A DNA stretch of 64,000 nucleotides from Pseudomonas paeninsulae (GTDB lineage Bacteria > Pseudomonadota > Gammaproteobacteria > Pseudomonadales > Pseudomonadaceae), in NCBI RefSeq assembly GCF_035621475.1, contig NZ_CP141799.1:3646501-3710500 (forward strand). The letters are read 5' to 3'. The notes under the pieces were generated by a model. That model saw nothing but the letters and a program-made list of their open reading frames with translations, did no database searches and was not told the origin of the DNA. A program made the translations under genes and the position numbers. Positions 8,772 through 16,720 of the stretch are shown here, in pieces (position 1 is the first letter of the stretch; every line of letters starts with the position of its first letter).

Positions 8772-8818
8772 GATCGTTCCCACGCGGACGGTTCGACGCC
8801 TCGACGTGGGAACGATCG
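8772..8818. repeat. REP palindrome
   Basis: GATCGTTCCCACG and CGTGGGAACGATC arms pair over 13 bases around a 21-base spacer, which makes this the most complete copy of the family here. It sits between the GGDEF gene and the GNAT gene. Confidence 0.85.
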
Positions 8819-8883
8819 GTGGGCGTTACAATGCCGCCAACGCCGATTCCCCCAATCAGGCACGCCCCGGAGCCAGACTCACG

Positions 8884-9570
8884 ATGTTCACCCTTGTACA
8901 CCTGGACAACCCGCCACCCGAGTCGCTGAAAAGCCAGATTCTGCAGATGATGGTGGATTACCTCAGCGACATCAGCCCGGTGTCGCTGACGCCCAGCAAT
9001 CCCCTCTACCAGTTGTACCAATACGTGATTGGCTACGAGATGCACCTGTATCTACAGGCCATGAACAGTGCCCTGGATAGCACCGCGCAGTTGATCCTGG
9101 CGCTGGACGATCTGGACCCTTCCCAGGTGCTGGGCTTTGCCCTTTATCTGCCGGCCAAGGATGACCCCGAAGCCTGCACCCTGGCTTATATGGCCGTCCA
9201 GGCCAGCCACCGCCGGCGCGGTATTGCCCGGGCCATGCTGCAGCACATGATCACTCGCCATGCCCATGCCGAACTGGCCTGTGTGGCAAGCAAAGTGCCG
9301 TACTTCGAGGCCATGGGTTTTCAGGTGCTGGCTGCGCGGGGGCCGCAAGTGCTGATGAATACCCAGGATCATGGCTCGGACGGCATGGTCGCAGTGCAGG
9401 ACCTGGCCCCCATCTACCAGTCCCAGGAAGTCCGGCAGATCCACGCGTATTTGCTGAAGCAGCACGGCAAGAAGGCCATGAGCGAGGCGGAGAAACAGCG
9501 CGACCGTCAGCTCGACCAGATGGCCCAGCAAGCTCAGGCGTTGGTACGCGAGCGTCTTATTCTGCATTAA
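8884..9570 (+). CDS. GNAT-family N-acetyltransferase
   Basis: A 228-residue protein with a GNAT core at about 70-160. LAYMAVQASHRRRGIARAML contains the acetyl-CoA pyrophosphate-binding RRRGIA loop, and FEAMGFQVL is the family's C-terminal strand. Downstream is a charged helical tail (SEAEKQRDRQLDQMAQQAQALV) not typical of the minimal fold. The substrate is unknown. ATG 8884 was chosen because the homologous fold begins within the following residues; the upstream frame reaches back through a REP element and is not credible. The gene appears monocistronic. Confidence 0.85.
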   Translation: MFTLVHLDNPPPESLKSQILQMMVDYLSDISPVSLTPSNPLYQLYQYVIGYEMHLYLQAMNSALDSTAQLILALDDLDPSQVLGFALYLPAKDDPEACTLAYMAVQASHRRRGIARAMLQHMITRHAHAELACVASKVPYFEAMGFQVLAARGPQVLMNTQDHGSDGMVAVQDLAPIYQSQEVRQIHAYLLKQHGKKAMSEAEKQRDRQLDQMAQQAQALVRERLILH

Positions 9571-9695
9571 TGTCTATAAATTTCAGTTGCTTGACTAGGC
9601 AAGCCCCCGAGTGACCCGGCAGTGAACGGGACGCAACCAGCAGAACGGCCAACAGTGTTTACACGACCAAAACCAAAACGAAATGAACAAAGGTA

Positions 9696-9903
9696 CCTAT
9701 GCACCCTGTGCATCGTGACCATTGCAGCCGCCTGCCTGCTCACGATGCCGGCCGCTTACTGCTGGTACGCAAACGCAACACCCTGGCCTTTATGCTGCCA
9801 GGCGGCAAAGCCGAGCCCGGCGAAGACCCAATAGCCGCATTGACCCGCGAACTGAATGAAGAACTCAACCTCAGCCTGCCAGCCAACGCATTGCGCCCGC
9901 TAG
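9696..9903 (+). pseudogene. NUDIX hydrolase, 5' part (frameshifted, IS-interrupted)
   Basis: The Nudix box GGKAEPGEDPIAALTRELNEEL is complete and preceded by GRLLLVRKRNTLAFMLP. The start of the family domain (LCIVTIAAACLL) lies in a different frame, about 9706-9742. One missing base near 9743 would join it to the DAGRLLLVRKR frame, so the gene also carries a frameshift. The reading then stops being native at 9903, where CTAG marks an IS insertion. Removing the IS and one CTAG joins this part in frame to 11471. NUDIX enzymes hydrolyse nucleoside diphosphate derivatives; this copy should be inactive. Confidence 0.85.
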
Positions 9904-11466
9904 CAGCCTGTCGGACTTTCCCCGTCGCCGGTAGAATTGCGCATCGCTCCTGGAATCTGACTGTATGAGCCGCTTTCGACCGATCAACCGCGAAACTGAC
10001 TACCTGCTCCCGCCGTCGGTGCAAGACTGGCTGCCCGAGTCACACTTGGCGCGCTACGTGGTGGAGGTCGTGGAGGGCCTGGATCTGTCGAGGCTGGAGC
10101 GCGCCTATGCGGGCCGTGGCAGTGTTGCTTACCATCCGGCGATGCTGTTGTCGCTGCTGATCTACGGCTATGCCACGGGTGCGTATTCAAGCCGCAAGAT
10201 CGAGCGAGCCAGCTATGACTCCCTGGCGTTTCGGTTTATCGCCTGCGACCAGCACCCGGATCACGACACCCTGGCCAGTTTCCGCCGCCGCCACGGCGAG
10301 CAGTTCGCCGCGACCTTTGTGCAGGTGCTGCAAATCGCACGCGAGAACCAAATCTCGCGTTTTGGCACGGTCAGTCTGGACGGCACCAAGATCCACGCCA
10401 ATGCCTCGCGGCACAGTGCCCTGTCCTATGGCCACGCCGAGAAGATCGAGGCCCAGCTAAAGGCCGAAGTCCAGGAGATGCTCGACCTGGCGGAAGCGGC
10501 CGACCAGAGCGACCTCCCCGACGGGGTCAGCCTGCCCGACGAGATCAAGCGGCGCGAAGACCGTCTAACCGCTATCGCAGAGGCCAAGGCCAAGATCGAA
10601 GCGCGGGCCAGGGAACGCTTCGAGCGGGAGCAGGCCGAGTATCAGGCCAAGCTGGCCGCGCGTGAGGCCAAGGCCAAGGCCAGCGGCAAGAAGCCCGGCG
10701 GCAAGCCGCCGAAACCGCCGCAGGCCGGCCCGCACGCGCACGAACAGATCAATCTGACCGACGAAGACTCGCGCATCATGAAGGTGACCGGTGGCGGTTT
10801 CGAGCAGTGCTACAACGCCCAAGCGGTGGTCGATAGCGAATCCATGTTGGTCATGGCGCCTCATGTGACCCAGGCGGGCAACGACAAGGAACAGGTTGCG
10901 CCGATGCTGGCCAAGCTACAGGCGCTCCCTGCGGGGCTGAACCAGCCGGGGCAAATCCTGGGCGATACCGGCTACTTCAGCGAGAATAATGTCGAAATCT
11001 GCCACGCCGCGAGGATCGAGCCATTGCTTGCCGTTGGCCGCGACGCCCACCATCCGCACTGGCGCGAGCGTTTTGAAGAGCCGACAGCGCTGGCGGAGCC
11101 GGCCAGCCAGGTCGAGCAAATGAAGCACCGGCTCAAGACTAAGGCCGGGCGTGCGACCTATGCACTGCGCAAGCAGACGGTGGAGCCGGTATTCGGGATC
11201 ATCAAGTCGGTGATGGGCTTCCGTCAGTTCCTGCTGCGCGGGCTGGCGAATGTCCAGACCGAATGGACCTTGGTGTGCCTGGCGTGGAACTTGAAACGCA
11301 TGGCCGCGTTGCGCCCGCAATCCGTCCAACATGTGTAAAAAGGGGCAAAATCCGCTCGAATTCCGGAAATACAGGGCAAAAACCGGTTAAGGCCGCCTAA
11401 ATAGTGAGCAGTTTGCTTTGCCTTTGCCATGCCCCGCCCATTGATGAACTCAAGTCCGACAGGCTG
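9904..11466 (+). mobile_element. IS1182-family insertion sequence
   Basis: The 1563-bp element is bounded by perfect 15-base terminal inverted repeats: CAGCCTGTCGGACTT on the left and AAGTCCGACAGGCTG on the right. It is flanked by a direct CTAG duplication (9900-9903 and 11467-11470). It carries one transposase gene (9965-11338) and lies inside a NUDIX gene. Intact ends and target duplication suggest a fairly recent insertion. Confidence 0.93.
9965..11338 (+). CDS. IS1182-family transposase
   Basis: A 457-residue DDE transposase. The N-terminal region (SRFRPINRETDYLLPPSVQDWLPE) and the helical CDQHPDHDTLASFRRRH block are typical of the IS1182/DUF772 group. Candidate catalytic residues are Asp in SLDGTKIHANAS, Asp in ILGDTGYFSEN and Glu in KQTVEPVFGIIKSVMGFRQF. 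A lysine/alanine-rich coiled segment (about 185-260) separates the N-terminal part from the catalytic core. The frame is uninterrupted and fills the element, so the IS is probably still active. Its product inserted the element into the NUDIX gene. Confidence 0.95.
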   Translation: MSRFRPINRETDYLLPPSVQDWLPESHLARYVVEVVEGLDLSRLERAYAGRGSVAYHPAMLLSLLIYGYATGAYSSRKIERASYDSLAFRFIACDQHPDHDTLASFRRRHGEQFAATFVQVLQIARENQISRFGTVSLDGTKIHANASRHSALSYGHAEKIEAQLKAEVQEMLDLAEAADQSDLPDGVSLPDEIKRREDRLTAIAEAKAKIEARARERFEREQAEYQAKLAAREAKAKASGKKPGGKPPKPPQAGPHAHEQINLTDEDSRIMKVTGGGFEQCYNAQAVVDSESMLVMAPHVTQAGNDKEQVAPMLAKLQALPAGLNQPGQILGDTGYFSENNVEICHAARIEPLLAVGRDAHHPHWRERFEEPTALAEPASQVEQMKHRLKTKAGRATYALRKQTVEPVFGIIKSVMGFRQFLLRGLANVQTEWTLVCLAWNLKRMAALRPQSVQHV

Positions 11467-11470
11467 CTAG

Positions 11471-11673
11471 GGCAGTTTCGCGCCGCAGCGGCCAACGAAG
11501 CCGATACCTGGATCGAGGCAAGTGTCTTCCAGGCCCGCCTGACCCATAGCGTCAGCGCCGCCGCCGAGCTGGAAGAACTGCGCTGGCTCGCGCCCGGCGA
11601 CATGTTGCCGGACACACTGGCACCGCTGCTGCGCGAGCATGTGCTGCCGCTGCTGTGGCCAGCGGCTCAATAG
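11471..11673 (+). pseudogene. NUDIX hydrolase, 3' part
   Basis: This continues the frame interrupted at 9903. After excision of the IS the joined reading is RPLGQFRAAAANEADTWIEASVFQARL, running to HVLPLLWPAAQ and a stop at 11671-11673. The reconstructed protein would be about 135-145 residues, normal for a small NUDIX hydrolase. The piece has no start signal of its own and should not make a functional protein. Confidence 0.85.
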
Positions 11674-11750
11674 CCATAAGACGGGTTGAACGGAGCAACC
11701 GTTAGATCAGAAACAGGATAGAAGGCAAAAATCGAACGTGGATGCCAAAT

Positions 11751-11779
11751 GGTGGAAAACGCTTCGCGGTTTTCCGCCC
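11751..11779. repeat. Dispersed palindrome, GTGGAAAACG family
   Basis: GGTGGAAAAC and GGTTTTCCGCC arms surround GCTTCGC. Related copies lie at 21423, 25544, 31824 and 44089, all outside genes. Confidence 0.6.
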
Positions 11780-11877
11780 TACTGGCTCGACAGTGAGCAA
11801 GGCCGACGGGCATGCGTCGGCATGAGCCCGCAGCAAGCTCGGTCCGGGGTTGCTCGACTAGTGGACGTCAGGCGTCG

Positions 11878-12537
11878 CTAAAACCCTCGGGCAAGCACCA
11901 TGTCGAACGCCCCACGCCGGCCCTCGCCGTCTGCCTCCAGCGCGATGACATTATCCGGGTGCACGCTGGCCCAGGGGTCCTTGGCGATGTAGGGGTCGCC
12001 GGCAAAGTACAGCTGCAGGGTCACCGGCACGTGCAGCGACTCCATCACCCGGAAGTGGATATGTGCCGGCCGGGTGATCCCCGCGTACTGTTCTAGCCCC
12101 GGCAGGTTCGGCGGTACCGGGTAGCGTCCGGGCATCACGGTCTCGATGCGGTAGCGACCCTGGGCGTCGGTGTAGAGCATGCCGCGCAGGTGGAAGTTGC
12201 CCTTGTCGGTGAAGTTGCCGGGGGTCTGGGTGTCGTAGAGGCCGGTACTGTTGGCCTGCCAGACCTCGACCAGGGCGTTGGCAATCGGCGTGCGGCAATC
12301 CTCGCTGAGCACCGTACCGCTAACTACCAGCCGCTCGCCCGCCTCTTCCGGCCCGACCAGTTTCGCCAGAAAAGGCGAGCCGAAGCGGTAGTAAGGACCG
12401 AGGATGTCGCCCGCCGTGGGTCGACATACTTGCTGCGCCAGGGCCGGAGCGGCCAGCAAGCCTGCGCCGAGGACCGCACTGCCATAGAGAAATCGACGCC
12501 GTGACAGGCCTGCGCCAAGCCTTTGCCGTTTGTCCAC
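11878..12537 (-). CDS. Tat-exported intradiol ring-cleavage dioxygenase
   Basis: The 219-residue protein begins with a twin-arginine signal (SRRRFLYGSAVLGAGLLAAPALA), so it should be exported folded. The mature part matches the protocatechuate 3,4-dioxygenase/intradiol family. GDILGPYYR opens the domain, IANALVEVWQANSTGLYD follows, and candidate Fe(III) ligands are the Tyr in MLYTDAQGRYRIETVMPGRYP and the His pair in RPAHIHFRV. Family members cleave catechol-type rings between the two hydroxyls. Exported versions are poorly characterised and may act on lignin-derived or extracellular phenolics. The gene stands alone without other aromatic catabolism genes, so the substrate is unknown. Confidence 0.88.
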   Translation of the reverse strand: MDKRQRLGAGLSRRRFLYGSAVLGAGLLAAPALAQQVCRPTAGDILGPYYRFGSPFLAKLVGPEEAGERLVVSGTVLSEDCRTPIANALVEVWQANSTGLYDTQTPGNFTDKGNFHLRGMLYTDAQGRYRIETVMPGRYPVPPNLPGLEQYAGITRPAHIHFRVMESLHVPVTLQLYFAGDPYIAKDPWASVHPDNVIALEADGEGRRGAFDMVLARGF

Positions 12538-12709
12538 CTCGACCTCCTGGCCGGGGTCTGCCCCGGCATGCCAAGCACCGCAGCCCGTGGCAAGGGCCCG
12601 GCCCGAATGCAGTCAGTCTAGTTCGCAATCCAGCTGTCGGCGCGGGCGGACTTGTCAGCTGGACCGACTGCCATGCCGAACGCCCCTCCTGGATAAAGGC
12701 GACAGATCT

Positions 12710-12835
12710 ATCGTCAATCCCGAGCTAAACGCCGTGCCGACTCTGGCTGGCCTGGACAATGCGCTGGGCTGGCACCCGCAACGGGGTCAGCAGGTACTCA
12801 GCGAACACCGGGGTATAGCCCTGCAACTCTATCAG
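12710..12835 (-). pseudogene. 3' fragment of a group II truncated haemoglobin gene
   Basis: About 125 bases are closely similar to the end of the intact trHb gene at 19877. The encoded piece GYTPVFAEYLLTPLRVPAQRIVQASQSRHGV differs from the intact copy at only a few residues, and the downstream flank TCGTCAATCCCGAGCTAAACGC is also shared. Similarity ends where a REP palindrome begins at 12836. No start or haem-binding part remains, so it is a relic. Confidence 0.85.
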
Positions 12836-12862
12836 TTCGTTCCCACGTTCCGGCGTGGGGAC
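12836..12862. repeat. REP palindrome abutting the trHb fragment
   Basis: GTTCCCACG, a short loop and CGTGGGGAC form the shorter single-stem form of the REP family. It begins at the point where homology of the haemoglobin remnant to its intact paralogue ends. Confidence 0.65.
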
Positions 12863-12940
12863 ACCCCCTCGACACTCCAGCGTCCACTCAGAACAGCGTG
12901 CGGGTCGCCAACGTCGTGACCGGAGCGTCACAGGCTTGCT

Positions 12941-12979
12941 ACCACGCGGACGGTTCGACGCATCGACGTGGGAGCCATC
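12941..12979. repeat. REP palindrome
   Basis: ACCACGCGGACGGTTCGACG is followed by CATCGACGTGGGAGCC, matching the spacer and right arm of the copy at 8772 with some decay in the left arm. Together with 12836 it forms a close pair, like a BIME. Confidence 0.65.
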
Positions 12980-13203
12980 AGCAGTCACTGCGTATTCAGG
13001 CAATGTTGCATGTGAGCTGAAAAATATAGTTCTGGTCGTAAAACTTCCTGCCAGCCAGCGCCTCAATGGCTTCCAATTGTGTCCCGCCATTACGCAGGTC
13101 GGGCGTATTCTCCAGGCAAGCGCGCAGGCTTGCTTCAAATCATCCCCTGTTCGCCCAGCGCCTTTTACAGTGTTAAGCCGACCCACTCAGGAAAGGCCAC
13201 ACC

Positions 13204-13716
13204 ATGCGCTGGTTCCCCATGATGCTTGCTGCACTTCTGGCTACCCATGCTCAGGCAGGATGCCCGCTTGCCGATGCGCCAGTCCTGGAACAATCGCAAA
13301 AGGTGTACCTGCAAGCGTATGCCGGCGGCCTGATGCTCTGCGATGGTGAAAAAAATCTGCGCTGGCCGCTGACTAATGCCGATGCAAGCCATGCAGCCAC
13401 CCAGGTGGATCAGCATTGGCACTTTCCCAATCGACAGAGTTTTGTCGTGGTCAGCGGCGCCTTGGGTGAGGTGTGGGAAATCAGCTACAACCCGCGGGCG
13501 CCGGAGATAGCCACCGGCAAGGTGCATGATTTCCAATACCGCGAGGGAGCCTTTGTGCCGGGTTATCTGCACCCGCAGCGAGGACGCATTCCGCAGGCTG
13601 TCATCACGGCCAGCCAGGCGCAAGCCGATGAGCACGGTCTATGGCTGGAGCAGGATGGCATGCGCCGTTTCTATCACCTGGATGTGCGCAAGTTTATTCC
13701 GCGGCCTGCAAGCTAA
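13204..13716 (+). CDS. Secreted protein of unknown function
   Basis: A 170-residue protein with a short cleavable signal (MRWFPMMLAALLATHAQA) and a mature part rich in beta-strand-like segments. GKVHDFQYREGAFVPGYLHPQRGRIPQA faintly recalls one blade of the cytochrome cd1/haem-d1 beta-propeller group, but the protein is far too short for a full propeller. AGGAAAGG lies upstream at good spacing. It is followed by a CAP pseudogene on the opposite strand. I do not recognise a function; a periplasmic location is the only supported statement. Confidence 0.75.
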   Translation: MRWFPMMLAALLATHAQAGCPLADAPVLEQSQKVYLQAYAGGLMLCDGEKNLRWPLTNADASHAATQVDQHWHFPNRQSFVVVSGALGEVWEISYNPRAPEIATGKVHDFQYREGAFVPGYLHPQRGRIPQAVITASQAQADEHGLWLEQDGMRRFYHLDVRKFIPRPAS

Positions 13717-13722
13717 AACGGG

Positions 13723-14036
13723 TTACGCCGCGCCAAACAGCGCCGTCCAAAAAAGCCCCGCATCACTCTGCGGCTCAACCGCATAAGCGGCCGCCAACTC
13801 ACGGAACTGTGGGTTCATCGGGTGCGAGCGGCGCCACCGGCTCGACTTGTAGGTCGCCGCAGCCGGCGGCCGATTGACGAAATCCGTTGACCTGGCGGAT
13901 CAGCAGCTGATCGTTGTCGGCCTTGGCCATAGCGCCTGCAGCATGGCCAAGGCTGCCAGGCGGCGTTTGCCCGGCAGTTGCCTGCTGGCGAAAAAAACAC
14001 CTGTTGCCAGCGGCCTGCTGTCGGTCATCGGCTTCA
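13723..14036 (-). pseudogene. Internally deleted CAP-domain (SCP/PR1) gene
   Basis: Both ends of a CAP protein remain. A signal-peptide-like start (MTDSRPLATGVFFASRQLPG, then KRRLAALAMLQALW) is followed, after a frameshift, by DNDQLLIRQVNGFRQSAAGCGDLQVEP-VAPLAPDE, which matches the mature N-terminus of the intact CAP protein at 30504. It is then joined directly to MNPQFRELAAAYAVEPQSDA and WTALFGAA, the C-terminus. The join reads GCACCCGATGAACCC. GATGAAC-like sequence occurs at both parental positions, which suggests a deletion across microhomology. The histidine-bearing CAP core is missing, so the gene is dead. Confidence 0.85.
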
Positions 14037-14250
14037 TTGTCGCGGCCAAGAGCTCTGTGGATGCCAGGCCACTGGCGCGCCCTATTGACCACCTGTAGAC
14101 AACCCTCTGGGCGCGCGAATCCGTTGCGCCCCTGCTGCACCAGCGGGTGCTTTTGGCTCGCGACTGTGGCCCAGGCGGGACGGGCATCCGTCCCGCCTGG
14201 GGGCTTTGGGTTACCATGAGCCCATAATCCTCTGCGCAAGAGTCCGCGGC

Positions 14251-14775
14251 ATGTCTGATCGGAATCACGTTCGCCTAATCAAGAAGTACCCCAATCGTCG
14301 CCTCTACGATACGCAGACCAGCACGCACGTCACCCTGAGCGACATCCGTAAACTGGTCGTTGAGGAAGAGTCGTTCCAGGTAGTGGATGCCAAGACGGGC
14401 GAAGACCTGACGCGCAGCATCCTGCTGCAGATCATTCAGGAAGCCGAGAGCGATGGCGAGCCGATCTTCTCCAGTGACATGCTCAAGGGCATCATCCGCT
14501 TCTACGGACCCTTCCAGGGCATGCTTGGCGGCTACCTGGAAAACAGCATCAAGGCGGTGACCGACATCCAGGCGCAGACTGGCCAGCAATCGTCCCAGGC
14601 CTGGAGCGACTTCATGAGCGGCCAAGTGCCGATGATGCAGAAGGTGATGGGGCAGTATGTCGAGCAATCTAAGCAGCTCTACCTGAACACGCAGAACCTG
14701 TTCGGCATGTTCCCGGGTTTTCCCGGTGCGGCTGGCCAAGCTGACAAAGAAAAGAAGGATGACGACAAGACCTGA
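14251..14775 (+). CDS. phaR: Polyhydroxyalkanoate synthesis repressor PhaR
   Basis: A 174-residue regulator. The N-terminal PHB/PHA accumulation regulator domain (RLIKKYPNRRLYDTQTSTHVT, then LSDIRKLVVEEESFQVVDAKTGEDLTRSIL) is the family signature. The C-terminal half (KGIIRFYGPFQGMLGGYLENSIKAV onward) is the granule-binding part. PhaR binds phasin promoters and releases them when it is titrated by nascent PHB granules. It is convergent with the phasin gene and next to phaB-phaA'-phaC. A palindrome in the phasin promoter (15535-15559) is its likely target. ATG 14251 was chosen because MSDRNHVRLIKKYPNRRLYD is the conserved start. Confidence 0.95.
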   Translation: MSDRNHVRLIKKYPNRRLYDTQTSTHVTLSDIRKLVVEEESFQVVDAKTGEDLTRSILLQIIQEAESDGEPIFSSDMLKGIIRFYGPFQGMLGGYLENSIKAVTDIQAQTGQQSSQAWSDFMSGQVPMMQKVMGQYVEQSKQLYLNTQNLFGMFPGFPGAAGQADKEKKDDDKT

Positions 14776-14818
14776 ACAGGCTTGTCTTGCAGCACTTTCC
14801 AGCAAAACCGCGCAATAA

Positions 14819-14835
14819 CCCCGGCATAGCCGGGG
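14819..14835. terminator. Hairpin between convergent phaR and phasin genes
   Basis: CCCCGGC, ATA and GCCGGGG form a stable stem-loop between the stops of phaR and phaP. There is only a weak T-run on either side, so bidirectional termination is likely but not certain. Confidence 0.5.
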
Positions 14836-14860
14836 CATTGCAGGTCATTCCAAGCCAGGC

Positions 14861-15430
14861 TTACTTGCGTGCACCGCCAGTCGCCTTGCCCGCCGCGGGG
14901 GTGGCCTGACCGGCGGCCGACGCCGCTGCGGCGAGCCCACTCTCGGCCATTTCCGCCGCCTGCTTGGCGGTTTTCTGCGCGTTCTCATAGATGCTGTTGG
15001 CGCCCTCGACGGCCGACTTCATCATGGCTACGGCCGGCTCGGAGCCTGCTGGCGCATTCTTGGCAATTTCAGCTACCAGGTCCTGCATCTGCTGGGTGCT
15101 CTGGGCAGCCTGACGCTCGCCGAGCTTGGCGATATCGGCCTGAGTACCGGAGAACAGGTCGTAGACCTTGCGATTGAACTCCTGCAGGCGCTCAGCCTGT
15201 AGTGCTGGATTGGCCAGGCTGCTGAACGCTGCAGCGAAGCTTTGCGGATCGCGAGCGGAGAACAAGGTGCGGGCGCTGTTGAAGCTTTCCTCGCTGACGA
15301 CGCGCATGGCGGCAAGCTGCAGCTGGCTGAGCTGCTCAACACTTTTGAGAACCTTGCCATTTACCTGCTCCAGCAGATCAAAGTTGGCTTTCTGGTCAGA
15401 CTGCAGCTTTTCCGAATCGAAGAAGGACAT
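14861..15430 (-). CDS. phaP: Phasin, PHB granule-associated protein
   Basis: A 189-residue mostly helical protein of the phasin family. Phasins coat PHB granules and control their number and size. The family core is FDLLEQVNGKVLKSVEQLSQLQLAAMRVVSEESFNSARTLFSARDPQSF, continuing through LQEFNRKVYDLFSGTQADI. The C-terminus is an alanine/glycine/lysine-rich tail (AAAASAAGQATPAAGKATGGARK) like that of nucleoid-associated phasins, though shorter. GGAGACTCACC lies upstream of the ATG. The 470-base upstream region contains a 25-base palindrome that is a candidate PhaR operator. Confidence 0.92.
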   Translation of the reverse strand: MSFFDSEKLQSDQKANFDLLEQVNGKVLKSVEQLSQLQLAAMRVVSEESFNSARTLFSARDPQSFAAAFSSLANPALQAERLQEFNRKVYDLFSGTQADIAKLGERQAAQSTQQMQDLVAEIAKNAPAGSEPAVAMMKSAVEGANSIYENAQKTAKQAAEMAESGLAAAASAAGQATPAAGKATGGARK

Positions 15431-15534
15431 GGGTGAGTCTCCTGAGGATAGTGACGTTCAAAGGTCGTGCTGCCGCGCGCTTCTGCACTCGACTCGCTGA
15501 CTCATTCTTGGCGATCCTCGAACAGCGTGCAACT

Positions 15535-15559
15535 GTTTTTTTTGCACTGCACAAAAAAC
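15535..15559. promoter_or_regulatory. Candidate PhaR operator in the phasin promoter
   Basis: Two 12-base half sites, GTTTTTTTTGCA and TGCACAAAAAAC, match at 11 of 12 positions around a central C, about 105 bases upstream of the phasin start. TTGCA/TGCAA-type palindromes are typical of PhaR targets in other PHB producers. Position and proximity to phaR support the assignment; binding is inferred. Confidence 0.6.
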
Positions 15560-15902
15560 ACCACAAACCAGAAGCAACCGAACGAATCGCATAACTCCAC
15601 CGCCACACGGGAGATACAGCGCTTCACAGAGCAAGGTTCCATGGCGAACTGGCGACGACGAGCCCTAATACAGGCGCATGTTTTTGCATAACTGAAATAG
15701 CCTAAGGCGAAGCGTGGCGCATTGACGCACCATTCACGATCTGACCCATAAGTCGTATTCATCTCTTCACAATTCGCGCGCATGATCGGTTCGCCGGAAG
15801 ACCATCAGATGAGCCTCGACCGCCGCAAGGCGGGCCAGGTGCTCCGTCCGATCCAGCAACTGTTGCCCCCGGCTTTCAATCGATCAGTGGAGCTACATCA
15901 GC

Positions 15903-16646
15903 ATGATGGACAAGCGAATTGCGCTGGTAACCGGCGGCATGGGTGGTATCGGCACGGCTATCAGCCGGCGCCTCTATCGTGACGGTTTCATCGTGGTGGT
16001 GGGCTGCAGCGCGCAGTCCACGCGCAAGGAAGCCTGGCTGGAGCAGCAACGGCAAGAAGGCTTCGAATTTCACTGCGTGACAGGCAATATCACCGACTGG
16101 GACGACACCGTGCGGGCCTTTACCGAGGTTCGCGAGCAGGTCGGTCCGGTCGACGTGCTGGTCAACAATGCCGGGATCACCCGCGACACCACGTTCAAGA
16201 AAATGACACCGGACGACTGGAACGCGGTGATTGCCACCAATCTCAATGGCCTGTTCAACACCTCCAAGCAGGTCGTCGACTCGATGGTCGAGCGCGGCTG
16301 GGGCCGCATCATCAACATTTCCTCGGTCAACGGTCAACGTGGCCAATTCGGCCAGACCAATTACTCGGCCGCCAAGGCCGGCATTCACGGCTTCACCATG
16401 GCGCTGGCCCGCGAAGTGGCGAGCAAGGGCGTCACCGTCAACACCATTTCCCCCGGCTATATCCTTACCGACATGACCGCGGCCATCCGTGAGGACGTGA
16501 TGGAGAAGATAGTCGCCGGGATTCCGGCCGGGCGCCTCGGCCAGCCCGACGAGATCGCCTCCATGGTCGCCTGGCTGGCTGGCACAGAGGCCGCCTATGC
16601 CACCGGCGCCGATTTCTCGGTCAACGGCGGCCTGAACATGTCCTGA
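15903..16646 (+). CDS. phaB: Acetoacetyl-CoA reductase
   Basis: A 247-residue short-chain dehydrogenase that reduces acetoacetyl-CoA to (R)-3-hydroxybutyryl-CoA, the PHB monomer, with NADPH. The Rossmann glycine motif is TGGMGGIG near the N-terminus. NNAGITRD is present, and the catalytic Ser-Tyr-Lys is in NISSVNGQRGQFGQTNYSAAK. FKKMTPDDWNAVIATNLNGLFN and GYILTDM are diagnostic of PhaB over FabG. The first gene of the phaB-phaA-phaC order, it is intact and followed 74 bases later by the collapsed thiolase. ATG 15903 or 15906 are equivalent choices. Confidence 0.95.
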   Translation: MMDKRIALVTGGMGGIGTAISRRLYRDGFIVVVGCSAQSTRKEAWLEQQRQEGFEFHCVTGNITDWDDTVRAFTEVREQVGPVDVLVNNAGITRDTTFKKMTPDDWNAVIATNLNGLFNTSKQVVDSMVERGWGRIINISSVNGQRGQFGQTNYSAAKAGIHGFTMALAREVASKGVTVNTISPGYILTDMTAAIREDVMEKIVAGIPAGRLGQPDEIASMVAWLAGTEAAYATGADFSVNGGLNMS

Positions 16647-16720
16647 ACCTACCCGGCTGATATTGGCGACTGCCCCACCGGGCAATCGCCTCCTCCCTTA
16701 TTTGTCGCAGAGGTCTGAAC

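Noticed and set aside
13874..14098. Plus-strand 74-codon frame opposite the CAP pseudogene
   Set aside because: The minus strand carries clear CAP gene ends; the plus frame has no family or RBS.
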